NCBI GenBank assembly: GCA_016293645.1
Contig: JAEDDW010000046.1
Span: 1-14,499 of the forward strand
Length of the DNA: 14,499 nucleotides
Direction of reading: 5' to 3'
Source of the DNA: Treponema sp.
GTDB taxonomy: Bacteria; Spirochaetota; Spirochaetia; Treponematales; Treponemataceae
Shown piece by piece: positions 6,772 through 13,865 of this stretch. Each line of letters starts with the position of its first letter. Position 1 is the first letter of the stretch. The notes below the pieces were generated by a model. It worked only from the letters and a program-made list of their open reading frames with translations. It ran no database searches and had not been told where the DNA came from. A program made the position numbers and the translations under genes.

Positions 6772-6835
6772 TTCGACTACGCTCACCGATCCTGTCTTCT
6801 TAGGATCCCTGAGCGTAGTCGAAGGGGCCTTCGAC
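6772..6835. repeat. REP-like palindrome with two competing hairpins
   Basis: TTCGACTACGCTCA (6772-6785) pairs perfectly with TGAGCGTAGTCGAA (6810-6823). An inner stem GATCCT/AGGATC (6788-6793 with 6802-6807) closes on an 8-base loop. The right arm also belongs to a second palindrome, GTCGAAG-GGGC-CTTCGAC (6818-6835), which excludes the first. Palindromes built on TTCGACTACGCTCA are familiar intergenic repeats in many bacteria. It lies between convergent-free plus-strand genes and may also act as a transcription or mRNA-stability element. Confidence 0.85.
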
Positions 6836-6860
6836 AATTTATTCATTCCCGATCTTCTGA

Positions 6861-6866
6861 TATAAT
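6861..6866 (+). promoter_or_regulatory. -10 box of the nnr-lrgA-lrgB operon
   Basis: A perfect TATAAT ends 9 bases before the ATG at 6876. The transcript would begin near 6873, leaving a leader of about three bases, and no Shine-Dalgarno sequence is present. The best -35 at 17 bases is a poor TTTATT. Confidence 0.55.
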
Positions 6867-6875
6867 TTTTTCACC

Positions 6876-8375
6876 ATGAAAAAAATCTTTTTAGACTCAC
6901 GTTCAATGGACAGAAAGGCACGTGAAGATTTTTGCCTTACAGAAGAACTGATGATGGAAAACGCCGCAGCTGCCATGGAGAACGCAGTGCTTCCTTATGT
7001 TTTCCACGAAAGCAGCAGATACATCGACCGTCCCCACGTTCTTGTTCTATGCGGAAGCGGAAACAACGGTGCCGATGGATATGCCCTTGCACGCCGCCTT
7101 GTATGCCACGAGTTCTGCGTGACCTGCTGTGTCGTTGACGATCCAAAGGCGGAACTCTGCCAGCTGCAGAAAAAACGCGCCGATCTTTCCGGCGTAATGT
7201 TCACCGACCTTTATTCATTGGATGGTTTTATAGAAGAAAAAAGTTTTGACATAACGGTAGTCGTGGACTGCATTTTGGGTGCAGGATTCCACCAGCCATT
7301 GCCTGCCCATGCAGAAGCAGTTTTAAAATCCGTTGCTTCAATCGATGCACGCAAAATCGCCTGCGACATTCCGACAGGCCTTGATGCCTACGGCAACGGA
7401 ACAACTGTTTTCAATGCAGACGAAACGGTCACTATGGGTTCTCTTAAGTTTGCCCTTTACAGCGACAGGGCAAAAGACTGCACCGGAAAAATCACCCTTG
7501 CAAACCTTGGCATCTCACAGACCAACTTTGAACACGAAAGCAAATTTCAATCTGACGCATACCTGCTTGAAGAAAGTGAAATGATCCTGCCATGGCGAAA
7601 AAAACAGAATGCAAACAAGGGATCCTTTGGTCATGCCGTCATCGCCTGCGGTGAAAAACCGGGAGCCGCATACATCGCAGCAACCGCCGCCTTAAACTTT
7701 GGAGCAGGTCTTGTATCTCTTGTCGGAACAGGCGAAAGCAGATCAATGAGCATAATGGCTTCCATGGAAATGCCCGGAAACACAAGCGCGCTTTCCATCG
7801 GTTCCGGCTTGGGACGTGAAAACAAGGATGGTGAAAAATATCTTTGCCACCTCAAGGAAAACAAGAAAATTCCTTTTGTCCTGGACGCCGACATTTTCTA
7901 CCATAATGAAATCAAATCTTTTCTGGAAACCGAATGTTCCGATGAAAGAAACTGCAGGGCAATCCTTACACCGCATCCAAAGGAATTTTCGGTCCTCCTT
8001 GAAAACTGCAGTCTTGGAACTTTCACCACAACCCAGGTTGTTGAACAGCGTTATGAGCTTGCAAAGAAATTCACAAGAAACTACAGAGGCTGCGTACTCA
8101 TCCTGAAAGGTGCCACAACCACGATCGCCCACTGGTCGGCAAAGGAAGACCGTCCCTGCATCTACCTGAATCCTCACGGAACCAGCTCCCTTGCCAAGGC
8201 CGGCAGCGGTGATGTCCTTGCAGGACTTTGCGTCGCCTTGCTTGCCCAGGGCTACAATGCGATCAACGCCGCCATAACGGCAACCCTTGCCCACAGTTTT
8301 GCATCAAAAAAATACGACGGCAGTTTTGCCCTCACGCCTGAAAAATTGATAGAAGTAATCGGAGTACTGAAATGA
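6876..8375 (+). CDS. nnr: Bifunctional NAD(P)H-hydrate epimerase / ADP-dependent NAD(P)H-hydrate dehydratase
   Basis: A 499-residue YjeF-type fusion that repairs hydrated NAD(P)H. The N-terminal epimerase (YjeF_N, about residues 1-225) interconverts R- and S-NAD(P)HX; it shows CGSGNNGADG at 59-68, VDCILGAG near 131-138 and ACDIPTGLDA near 158-167. The C-terminal ribokinase-like dehydratase (about 245-499) uses ADP to remove water; it shows KGSFGHAVIACG, GAAYIAATAALNFGAGLVSL, LTPHPKEF near 365-372 and the nucleotide-binding HGTSSLAKAGSGDVLAG near 433-449. Length and domain order match the family, and no key motif is missing. Its last bases overlap the start of lrgA (ATGA), so the repair enzyme is translationally coupled to the LrgA/LrgB pair. 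Confidence 0.95.
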   Translation: MKKIFLDSRSMDRKAREDFCLTEELMMENAAAAMENAVLPYVFHESSRYIDRPHVLVLCGSGNNGADGYALARRLVCHEFCVTCCVVDDPKAELCQLQKKRADLSGVMFTDLYSLDGFIEEKSFDITVVVDCILGAGFHQPLPAHAEAVLKSVASIDARKIACDIPTGLDAYGNGTTVFNADETVTMGSLKFALYSDRAKDCTGKITLANLGISQTNFEHESKFQSDAYLLEESEMILPWRKKQNANKGSFGHAVIACGEKPGAAYIAATAALNFGAGLVSLVGTGESRSMSIMASMEMPGNTSALSIGSGLGRENKDGEKYLCHLKENKKIPFVLDADIFYHNEIKSFLETECSDERNCRAILTPHPKEFSVLLENCSLGTFTTTQVVEQRYELAKKFTRNYRGCVLILKGATTTIAHWSAKEDRPCIYLNPHGTSSLAKAGSGDVLAGLCVALLAQGYNAINAAITATLAHSFASKKYDGSFALTPEKLIEVIGVLK

Positions 8376-8764
8376 ATTACGTCAAACAGTTTTGTATCAT
8401 CCTTGCATTCTCCTTTACCGGAGAATTGTTGAACCGTCTTCTGCCGTTACCGGTGCCTGCAAGCATCTACGGCCTTGTGCTTCTTTTTCTTGCACTTGAA
8501 TTCAAAATTCTTAAAGTCGACCATATCAGAGAAGTTTCGAAATTCCTTATTGGAATCATGTCGATTTTCTTTGTTCCGTCCAGCGTTGGATTCATCGATG
8601 CTTTGCCGCTGATGAAAATATACGGACTGCAGTTTATCTTCATCGGCATTGTTTCGACAGTCATGGTTTTTGCCGTCACCGGTCAGGTAACCCAGCTTCT
8701 GATGAAGATACGTGGCAGAAATGTTCCGGCTGAAAAAAATGAAGACAAAGGAGAAGCAAAATGA
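8372..8764 (+). CDS. lrgA: CidA/LrgA family holin-like membrane protein
   Basis: A 130-residue hydrophobic protein with about four membrane helices: FCIILAFSFTGELLNRLL, PASIYGLVLLFLALEF, KFLIGIMSIFFVPSSVGFID and LQFIFIGIVSTVMVFAVTG. The short polar tail is rich in Lys and Glu. The pattern of an N-terminal GxxxNxxLPLPxPxSIxGLxLL and a central FFVPxxVG is characteristic of LrgA/CidA. These are small inner-membrane proteins linked to control of murein hydrolase export or overflow-metabolite (pyruvate) transport, acting with LrgB. The start overlaps the nnr stop and the end overlaps the lrgB start, both as ATGA, so all three genes are one coupled operon. Confidence 0.9.
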   Translation: MNYVKQFCIILAFSFTGELLNRLLPLPVPASIYGLVLLFLALEFKILKVDHIREVSKFLIGIMSIFFVPSSVGFIDALPLMKIYGLQFIFIGIVSTVMVFAVTGQVTQLLMKIRGRNVPAEKNEDKGEAK

Positions 8765-9453
8765 AAGACCTTTTTATGAACTCCGCCCTTTTTGGAACTA
8801 CACTTACACTTTCAACATTTCTTCTTGGCCGTGTAATCCATAGAAAAACAAATTTCTTTTTGTTCAGTCCTCTGCTTGTGTCAGTCACACTGTGCATCGT
8901 AACCCTGCTCCTGATGAAAATTCCATACGAGAATTATCTTACAGGCGGAAACTGGATCGGCTTCTTTTTGACTCCTTCCACAATCTGCCTTGCCGTTCCT
9001 TTATACGAGCAGTTTGAGAAACTCAAAAAAAACTGGTATGCGATTCTAGGCGGAATCACATCGGGCGTTCTTTCCAATCTGGCATTCATTTTTATCATGT
9101 GCCTCACTTTTAAAATCGGTCACAATGAATATGTTTCCCTCCTTCCAAAATCCATCACGACAGCCATCGCCCTTGCCCTTACTGATGAATTCCACGGCTT
9201 TGTTCCAATCACTGTCATGATGGTTATCATCTCCGGAAACCTGGGAAATCTTTTTGCACCCCAGCTCTGCAGGATATTTCACATCACAGATCCGGTTGCC
9301 CGTGGTGTAGCAACAGGAACTTCAAGCCACGCCCTTGGAACTGCCAAGGCAATTGAAATGGGAGACATCGAAGGCGCCATGAGCGGACTGTCCATTGCGG
9401 TGACAGGTTTGCTGACTGTTGTCTTCTCACCATTCTTCGTCAACTTGATTTAA
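8761..9453 (+). CDS. lrgB: LrgB/CidB family membrane protein
   Basis: A 230-residue membrane protein with the LrgB signature: NPLLxS-like FFLFSPLLVSVTLCI, the motif FFLTPSTICLAVPLYEQFEK, a long helix GGITSGVLSNLAFIFIM, LLPKSITTAIALALTDEFHG, and the C-terminal HITDPVARGVATGTSSHALG and GAMSGLSIAVTGLLTVV. Length and motifs match full-length family members. LrgB is the obligate partner of LrgA in a holin-like or pyruvate-transport system of the inner membrane. The ATG overlaps the lrgA stop by four bases. A strong stem-loop follows 18 bases after the stop. Confidence 0.93.
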   Translation: MKDLFMNSALFGTTLTLSTFLLGRVIHRKTNFFLFSPLLVSVTLCIVTLLLMKIPYENYLTGGNWIGFFLTPSTICLAVPLYEQFEKLKKNWYAILGGITSGVLSNLAFIFIMCLTFKIGHNEYVSLLPKSITTAIALALTDEFHGFVPITVMMVIISGNLGNLFAPQLCRIFHITDPVARGVATGTSSHALGTAKAIEMGDIEGAMSGLSIAVTGLLTVVFSPFFVNLI

Positions 9454-9470
9454 ATATTTTTTGTGAAAGC

Positions 9471-9562
9471 CCAGGGGCTGTCCTAAAAGAATACCTCAGT
9501 TTCATTAAGCCTTGTCTAAATGAAACTGGAGAAAATTCTTATCAGGCAGCCCCTTGTTTTTT
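9471..9562 (+). terminator. Long nested stem-loop terminator after lrgB (possible MITE)
   Basis: Three nested stems share one axis. The outer is AGGGGCTG (9473-9480) with CAGCCCCT (9547-9554). The middle is AAGAAT (9487-9492) with ATTCTT (9535-9540). The inner is a perfect 10-bp CAGTTTCATT (9497-9506) with AATGAAACTG (9519-9528). Six Ts follow at 9557-9562, as expected of a rho-independent terminator. The size (about 85 bases) and the AGGGGCTGTCC-like end also fit a miniature inverted-repeat element that has been co-opted. Confidence 0.65.
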
Positions 9563-9575
9563 CTACGGTATGGTG

Positions 9576-9613
9576 TATAATTCTATATATCACAAAATGT
9601 TGGATTTCCAACA
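9576..9613 (+). promoter_or_regulatory. Promoter and 16-bp palindromic operator candidate of the Crp/Fnr regulator
   Basis: TATAAT stands at 9576-9581, so transcription would start near 9588. A perfect palindrome, TGTTGGA-TT-TCCAACA (9598-9613), lies about 10-25 bases further on, just before the start codon. Its size and symmetry suit a dimeric Crp/Fnr-type factor, suggesting autoregulation. No clear -35 hexamer was found. Confidence 0.45.
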
Positions 9614-9626
9614 AATGAGAATTCTT

Positions 9627-10277
9627 ATGGAAAATCTTGAAATCCTTAAAAACCTGTTCCTTTTCAATGGTATGAAAGAAAAGCAGATAGAAGCTGCCCT
9701 CAACAAGCTTGAGTCTGAAGAAAAAAAATACAGAAAAAAATCCCTTCTTGCTGCAGGAAATCAGAAAAATCCTCGCCTTGGAATAATGCTTTCCGGATCT
9801 GCCATTGAATATAAAGATGACATCTGGGGAAATCGTGAAATCATAAACCATATTCATGAAGGTGACACATTTGCGGAACCTTATGCCGCTTCAAATCTTC
9901 CAGCGGACATTTGCTTTCAGGCTATGGAATCCTGCCGTGTACTCTGGCTCAATATTTCAAGAATCAACTTTGCCGGAAATGATTCCATCCTTCTGAAAGT
10001 TGCCTCAAATCTTCTTCAAATCATGGCTGTAAAAGTACTGAACCTGAATGAAAGGATATGCCACATCTCAAAAAGTACAACAAAAGGAAAAGTCCTTTCA
10101 TTCCTTTCCACACAGTCGCAGAAAAACAATTCGCTTGAATTCGACATACCCTTTGACCGCCGGCAGCTGGCCGACTATCTTTCGGTCGAACGAAGCGCCA
10201 TGTCTGCTGAACTTTCGAAATTAAAAAAGGAAGGCCTCATCAGGACAAGAAAAAGCCATTTCACTTTATATCCTTGA
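9627..10277 (+). CDS. Crp/Fnr family transcriptional regulator
   Basis: A protein of about 216 residues. The N-terminal cyclic-nucleotide-binding-like barrel begins MENLEILKNLFLFNGMKEKQ and includes IMLSGSAIEYKDDIWGNREI, INHIHEGDTFAEPYA and ESCRVLWLNI. A linking helix (LKVASNLLQIMAVKVLNLNERI) leads to a Crp-type winged helix: GKVLSFLSTQSQ, then DIPFDRRQLADYLSVERSAM and LSKLKKEGLIRT. The phosphate-binding cassette lacks the Arg-Ser pair of true cAMP receptors (here GDTFAEPYAASNL), and there is no Fnr-like cysteine cluster, so the effector is unknown. The alternative start at 9615 would add MRIL; 9627 has a weak GAGA upstream. It lies between lrgB and nhaC and may control either. Confidence 0.85.
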   Translation: MENLEILKNLFLFNGMKEKQIEAALNKLESEEKKYRKKSLLAAGNQKNPRLGIMLSGSAIEYKDDIWGNREIINHIHEGDTFAEPYAASNLPADICFQAMESCRVLWLNISRINFAGNDSILLKVASNLLQIMAVKVLNLNERICHISKSTTKGKVLSFLSTQSQKNNSLEFDIPFDRRQLADYLSVERSAMSAELSKLKKEGLIRTRKSHFTLYP

Positions 10278-10315
10278 GTCTGGCCACCACCGTTCCCCCT
10301 CACCTCGATGAAAAA

Positions 10316-10343
10316 TTGCCTCCGGTAATCAATAGAATTTAAT
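10316..10343 (+). promoter_or_regulatory. Candidate promoter of nhaC
   Basis: TTGCCT (10316-10321), a 16-base spacer and TTTAAT (10338-10343) form a reasonable sigma-70 promoter, with a leader of about 40 bases before ATG 10392. A perfect TTGACA at 10357-10362 lacks a matching -10 box. Confidence 0.35.
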
Positions 10344-10391
10344 TCCAAATTTTACATTGACAATTTTTTGTTTCAGCCCGAAACTTTAAAT

Positions 10392-11879
10392 ATGAATATG
10401 ATTGGAACATTTTGGTCACTTGTTCCGCCTGTAGTTGCCATTACACTGGCACTGATTACCAAGGAAGTTTATTCTTCCCTCTTTATTGGCATCGTCATCG
10501 GCGGACTTTTTTTCTCTGGGTTCTCTTTTACAGGAACTATTACACACATTTTTCAGGACGGCGTAGTCAAGTCCCTTTCCGCCAGCTACAATGTGGGCAT
10601 ACTGGTTTTCCTTGTTGTCCTTGGCACTCTCGTTGCCATGATGAATAAGGCAGGTGGTTCTGCAGCTTTCGGTAAATGGGCAAAGGAACACATCAAGACA
10701 AAGGTTGGTGCTCAGGTTGCAACAGTAATCCTCGGCATCCTCATCTTTATCGACGACTACTTTAACTGCCTTACAGTAGGCTCCGTAATGAGACCTGTTA
10801 CAGACAGACACGGGGTTTGCCGCGAAAAGCTTGCCTACCTCATAGACTCAACAGCAGCGCCTATCTGCATCATTGCCCCTGTTTCTTCATGGGCAGCAGC
10901 AGTTACGGGATTTGTTGAAGGCGAAGACGGATTTACTTTGTTCCTTAAGGCAATTCCCTACAACTTCTATGCCCTCTTCACAATCATTGCCATGTTTGCC
11001 ATCATCCTTACTGATGTTTCCTTTGGTCCTATGAAGTATTTTGAAAAGGCAGAACTTTTTTACGGCGATGGATATGAAGAAGAAGACAAGACAGATTCCA
11101 AGGGAACTGTATTTGACCTTGTTTTCCCAATTGCAACTTTGATCGTTCTTTGCATTCTTGGAATGGTTTATTCCGGAGGATTCTTTGCAAGCGGTGAAGA
11201 AAAGAAGGGGTTTGTCGAGGCCTTCTCTGCATCGGATGCTTCAGTAGGTCTCATGCTCGGTTCCATGGGAGCATTGATCGTAACAATCATCGCATACCTT
11301 ATCCGCAGGGTTCTGAAATTTGAAAGCATCATGGCCTGCCTTCCTGAAGGATTCAAGGCAATGGTTCCGGCCATCCTCATCCTTACCCTCGCATGGACAT
11401 TGAAGGGAATGACGGACAGTCTTGGCGCAAAGGAATTTGTTGCAGGAATCGTACAAAGCGGTGCCGGCAGTTTCATGAACTTCCTCCCTGCCCTTGTATT
11501 CGTAATTGCAATTTTCCTTGCCTTTGCCACAGGTACATCATGGGGAACATTCGGAATTCTCATTCCGATCGTAGTTGCAGTTTTCAGCAACACCGACCCG
11601 ACACTGATGATCATTTCAATCTCTGCATGTATGGCCGGTGCTGTCTGCGGCGACCACTGCTCACCGATTTCTGACACGACAATCATGTCCAGTGCCGGTG
11701 CCCAGTGCGTCCATGTTGACCATGTATCTACACAGATTCCTTATGCCATGTGCGTTGCAGGAGTTTCTTTCGTGACCTACATCATCGCAGGTTTCGTAAA
11801 GAATCCATTCGTTCCGTTCATCATCGGAACAGCAGCCATCATCGGCGGAGTAATCCTGCTTAAGAAAAAGCAGAAGTAA
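10392..11879 (+). CDS. nhaC: Na+/H+ antiporter of the NhaC family
   Basis: A 495-residue inner-membrane protein with about 11-12 helices. Family motifs are clear: FWSLVPPVVAITLALITKEV at the N-terminus, then GILIFIDDYFNCLTVGSVMRP (acidic residues in a membrane helix) and LAYLIDSTAAPICIIAPVSSW. Later come AFATGTSWGTFGILIPI and CGDHCSPISDTTIMSSAGA. This matches NhaC-type secondary transporters, which exchange internal Na+ for protons; relatives also move malate/lactate or amino acids, so the substrate is inferred. A TTG codon at 10368 could add 8 residues, but the ATG at 10392 is preferred because it begins the first family motif. No strong Shine-Dalgarno sequence is seen. The gene is followed by a strong terminator. 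Confidence 0.9.
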   Translation: MNMIGTFWSLVPPVVAITLALITKEVYSSLFIGIVIGGLFFSGFSFTGTITHIFQDGVVKSLSASYNVGILVFLVVLGTLVAMMNKAGGSAAFGKWAKEHIKTKVGAQVATVILGILIFIDDYFNCLTVGSVMRPVTDRHGVCREKLAYLIDSTAAPICIIAPVSSWAAAVTGFVEGEDGFTLFLKAIPYNFYALFTIIAMFAIILTDVSFGPMKYFEKAELFYGDGYEEEDKTDSKGTVFDLVFPIATLIVLCILGMVYSGGFFASGEEKKGFVEAFSASDASVGLMLGSMGALIVTIIAYLIRRVLKFESIMACLPEGFKAMVPAILILTLAWTLKGMTDSLGAKEFVAGIVQSGAGSFMNFLPALVFVIAIFLAFATGTSWGTFGILIPIVVAVFSNTDPTLMIISISACMAGAVCGDHCSPISDTTIMSSAGAQCVHVDHVSTQIPYAMCVAGVSFVTYIIAGFVKNPFVPFIIGTAAIIGGVILLKKKQK

Positions 11880-11890
11880 AACCTTTGCAT

Positions 11891-11925
11891 AAAAGGGGCT
11901 TCAATTCTGAAGTCCCTTTTTATCA
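11891..11925. terminator. Bidirectional rho-independent terminator
   Basis: AAAAGGGGCTTCA and TGAAGTCCCTTTTT pair around ATTC with a single mismatch. The A-run on the left and T-run on the right let it stop nhaC transcription on the plus strand and the rhuM-side transcript on the minus strand. Confidence 0.85.
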
Positions 11926-11942
11926 GAAAAAGGCTTTTCATA

Positions 11943-11987
11943 TTTTTTCAAAGCCTTAATGCGAGGCTTCCACAACTGCAATTTCTT
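11943..11987. repeat. 45-bp direct repeat, left copy
   Basis: The block begins TTTTTTCAAAGCC and ends GCAATTTCTT. It recurs at 13898-13942 with one mismatch in 45 (T at 11977 against A at 13932). It covers the last codons of methylase-tail copies a and c plus 13 bases beyond their stop codons, and contains the small hairpin AAGCCT-TAATGCG-AGGCTT. Confidence 0.9.
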
Positions 11988-12054
11988 GGTCTGTCAGGCC
12001 GAAGAGCTCGCTGAGAGCATCTTTAAGTTCGTTTTCATAATTATCATCTACTTT
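11956..12054 (-). pseudogene. Restriction-methylase C-terminal tail, copy a
   Basis: A 32-codon frame, opened by a TGA at 12055-12057 and closed by TAA 11956-11958. It reads KVDDNYENELKDALSEL, then FGLTDQEIAVVEASH. The second half matches the extreme C-terminus of Eco57I-class N6-adenine methylase/restriction proteins (LYGLTDEEIAVVE) and the two other copies in this window. There is no plausible start or upstream gene body. It overlaps the end of the rhuM frame by a few bases. It is the most divergent copy at its 5' side, but its 3' 45 bases are nearly identical to copy c. Confidence 0.7.
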
Positions 12055-13024
12055 TCAATTTTCTTTATATCTTCCATAAACAAGTCAAAGTCACTTTTAA
12101 GATTTGCAAGTTCTTTTTGACGATACAAATCGTATTCATGTTCAGCTTTTTCAATTGCTTTTTCATGACTTATTGTCCCATTTCCTTCAAGGATTTTTCG
12201 CTGACTTGCTATAATTTGATTATCAAGAGCATTCATCCAACTCTGCATTGTCATAGCCTTTTCAATGCCTGTAATTCAGCAAAATCAAGAAATTGAGAGA
12301 CCATCAAATTAAGGCGCTGCAGTTCTTTTTCAGACAGATAATTTTTTGCAATTTTAACATCATCTTTTGTAACATAATCTCCCTTAAAATTTGTCATTCC
12401 AACATAAGGCTTTTCACTATCCACTCGTTCATAAATAAGTTCGGCTGCAGTATGTTCGTGTACGGCATAATGAAGCTTGTTCTGAACTGTTGCAAAAAAA
12501 TTCAGAGTCATTTTTGAACGGGGATCATAGTCTACAGATGTTGCATAAATATCAGTAACCTGCTGATAAAAATTGCGTTCACTAGATCGGATGTCACGAA
12601 TTCGTTGAAGAAGCTCTTTAAAATAACGGTTTCTGCCATTTTTAAGACGTTCATCATCCATGGTAAAACCTTTTTGAATATATTCATGAAGTCGTTGTGT
12701 GGCCCATCTGCGAAAACGAGTTGCCGTTTCAGACTGAACTCTATATCCAATAGCAATAATAATATCCAGGTTGTAATGATCTATCTCTCGTTTTACCTGT
12801 CGGGTACCCTCTGTTTGAACTATAAAGAATTTCTTTATAGTTGCCTCCCGTGGAAGTTCATTATCTTTATAAATATTTTCAATGTGCTGTCCTATATTCT
12901 GTCTTGTTGTTGCATAAATTTCTGCAAGCTGAACCTGTGTTACCCACACATCTTCTTCTGCAAAACGAACATTTACATTCATTTTACCAGTTTCATCTGT
13001 GTATAATAAAATTTCATTTTCCAT
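12048..13024 (-). pseudogene. rhuM: RhuM-family (virulence RhuM) protein, frameshifted near the C-terminus
   Basis: The protein starts MENEILLYTDETGKMNVNVR at ATG 13022-13024. Family motifs follow: WVTQVQLAEIYATTRQNIGQ, VKREIDHYNLDIIIAIGYRV, FRRWATQRLHEYIQKGFTMD and YATSVDYDPRS. The frame stops at 12251-12253 after LQALKRL. The expected continuation, IEKAMTMQSWMNALDNQI, then GTISHEKAIEKAEHEYD and finally DIKKIEK (stop 12048-12050), is in another frame. One base is missing around 12264-12268. The TGA overlaps an ATG (ATGA), so a separate C-terminal polypeptide could still be made by reinitiation. The gene begins one base after the stop of tail copy b, an arrangement typical of RhuM genes coupled to restriction-modification genes. 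The molecular function of RhuM is unknown. Confidence 0.85.
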
Positions 13025-13025
13025 A

Positions 13026-13217
13026 TTACTTTCCTTCCACAACTGCAATTTCTTCCTCTGTCAAACCGTAAAGCTGATACACAAGCCGGTTGATTTCTTT
13101 GTCGGTGGCGGCGATTTGACTTTGGATTTCCTGGAGGGATTTTTTTGTGTCTTCAAAAACTTCAAGCCATTCAAGCTTTAGTTTTGGAGTGATTTTCTGC
13201 TTCAGTTCCTTTACAAT
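13026..13217 (-). pseudogene. Restriction-methylase C-terminal tail, copy b
   Basis: This is the longest copy, a 63-residue frame closed by TAA 13026-13028. It contains LKQKITPKLKLEWLEVFED, then TKKSLQEIQSQIAA, TDKEINRLVYQLYGLT and EEEIAVVEGK. It is an undamaged C-terminal end of an Eco57I-class N6-adenine methylase/restriction enzyme. The rest of that gene is missing: a TGA lies directly upstream in frame, inside the end of the PIN toxin gene. The last codons carry GGAAAG, which serves as ribosome binding site of rhuM. Most differences from copy c are at third codon positions, so the two copies diverged as protein-coding sequence. Confidence 0.8.
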
Positions 13218-13624
13218 TCATCAACACAAACAACATTTACTTCCACAACTTGCTTTAACTGCGTGTCATTTGTCAGAAAAATATCGCAGTTGAAATAAAT
13301 GCTTGTTGCAAGATGAATGGAATCCATTCCTTTTATGCCTTTGTATTTTGCCCGTATTTCTGCGGCTTTTTTAGTAATTGATCTATTCGGTTCCACGATT
13401 TGAAAATTGAAGTCTTGCAAAAAAGTTTCATAAGCTGCAATTTTCTCAAAATTTTGCATTCTGAATGGAAAAACAAGATATTCTGTATCTGTTATGGAAG
13501 AAGTCAAAAAATGATTATCTTCACCTTGATGATTCAAAATAAAATTTACAACTTTATCAGAAAAAGGCTTTTCATCATCAAGGAAGTAAATCAACGGAGT
13601 GGTATCAAAATAAATCTTGCTCAT
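13211..13624 (-). CDS. PIN-domain ribonuclease toxin, VapC-like
   Basis: A 137-residue PIN domain. It begins MSKIYFDTTPLIYFLDD, with the first acidic residue at D7. E48 lies in TDTEYLVFP, D101 in KGMDSIHLAT and D120 in IFLTND, giving the four acidic residues expected to hold the catalytic metal. Proteins of this type cleave RNA (often tRNA) and are neutralised by a small antitoxin. The ATG overlaps the stop of the preceding 73-codon gene by one base (TAATG), the classic toxin-antitoxin arrangement. The gene is intact, and its end overlaps tail copy b by a few bases. The RNA target cannot be predicted from sequence. Confidence 0.85.
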   Translation of the reverse strand: MSKIYFDTTPLIYFLDDEKPFSDKVVNFILNHQGEDNHFLTSSITDTEYLVFPFRMQNFEKIAAYETFLQDFNFQIVEPNRSITKKAAEIRAKYKGIKGMDSIHLATSIYFNCDIFLTNDTQLKQVVEVNVVCVDEL

Positions 13625-13845
13625 TAATCTGCCCTCAATTGTCTTATATAATCAACTGTGGAAATACCATCAGGGACAGATTTACCTCCTTTCATATAAG
13701 AACGGATTTCTTCAAGAGTTTTCTTTTGTTTTTTCGGAACAAATTCATCAAGCAATGTGATGATAACTTTCTGATTCTGTTTAACCAAAACATTGTCTTC
13801 AAGAACATAGTTATTTCCGTCAAAATAAGCATTCACTGCTATCAT
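13624..13845 (-). CDS. Antitoxin of the PIN toxin, VapB-like
   Basis: A 73-residue protein encoded directly upstream of the PIN gene. Its N-terminus (MIAVNAYFDGNNYVLEDN) and the strand KQNQKVIITLLDEFV suggest a short beta-rich dimerisation part. The charged C-terminal tail, EEIRSYMKGGKSVPD followed by DYIRQLRAD, would wrap the toxin. No DNA-binding motif is obvious, so the call rests mainly on size and position. A strong Shine-Dalgarno GGAGG (13852-13856) and a TATAAT box lie upstream, so the pair has its own promoter directly after tail copy c. Confidence 0.72.
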   Translation of the reverse strand: MIAVNAYFDGNNYVLEDNVLVKQNQKVIITLLDEFVPKKQKKTLEEIRSYMKGGKSVPDGISTVDYIRQLRAD

Positions 13846-13865
13846 AATTCGCCTCCAGTTCCCAT

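Noticed and set aside
7743..8294. 183-codon minus-strand frame
   Set aside because: Antisense shadow within nnr; the long open frame follows from the codon bias of the real gene.
11168..11686. 172-codon minus-strand frame
   Set aside because: Antisense to nhaC, whose transmembrane motifs are unmistakable.
12048..12254. Separate small gene starting MTMQSW
   Set aside because: It is the normal C-terminal end of RhuM, displaced by a frameshift, so it was annotated with rhuM rather than as an independent gene.
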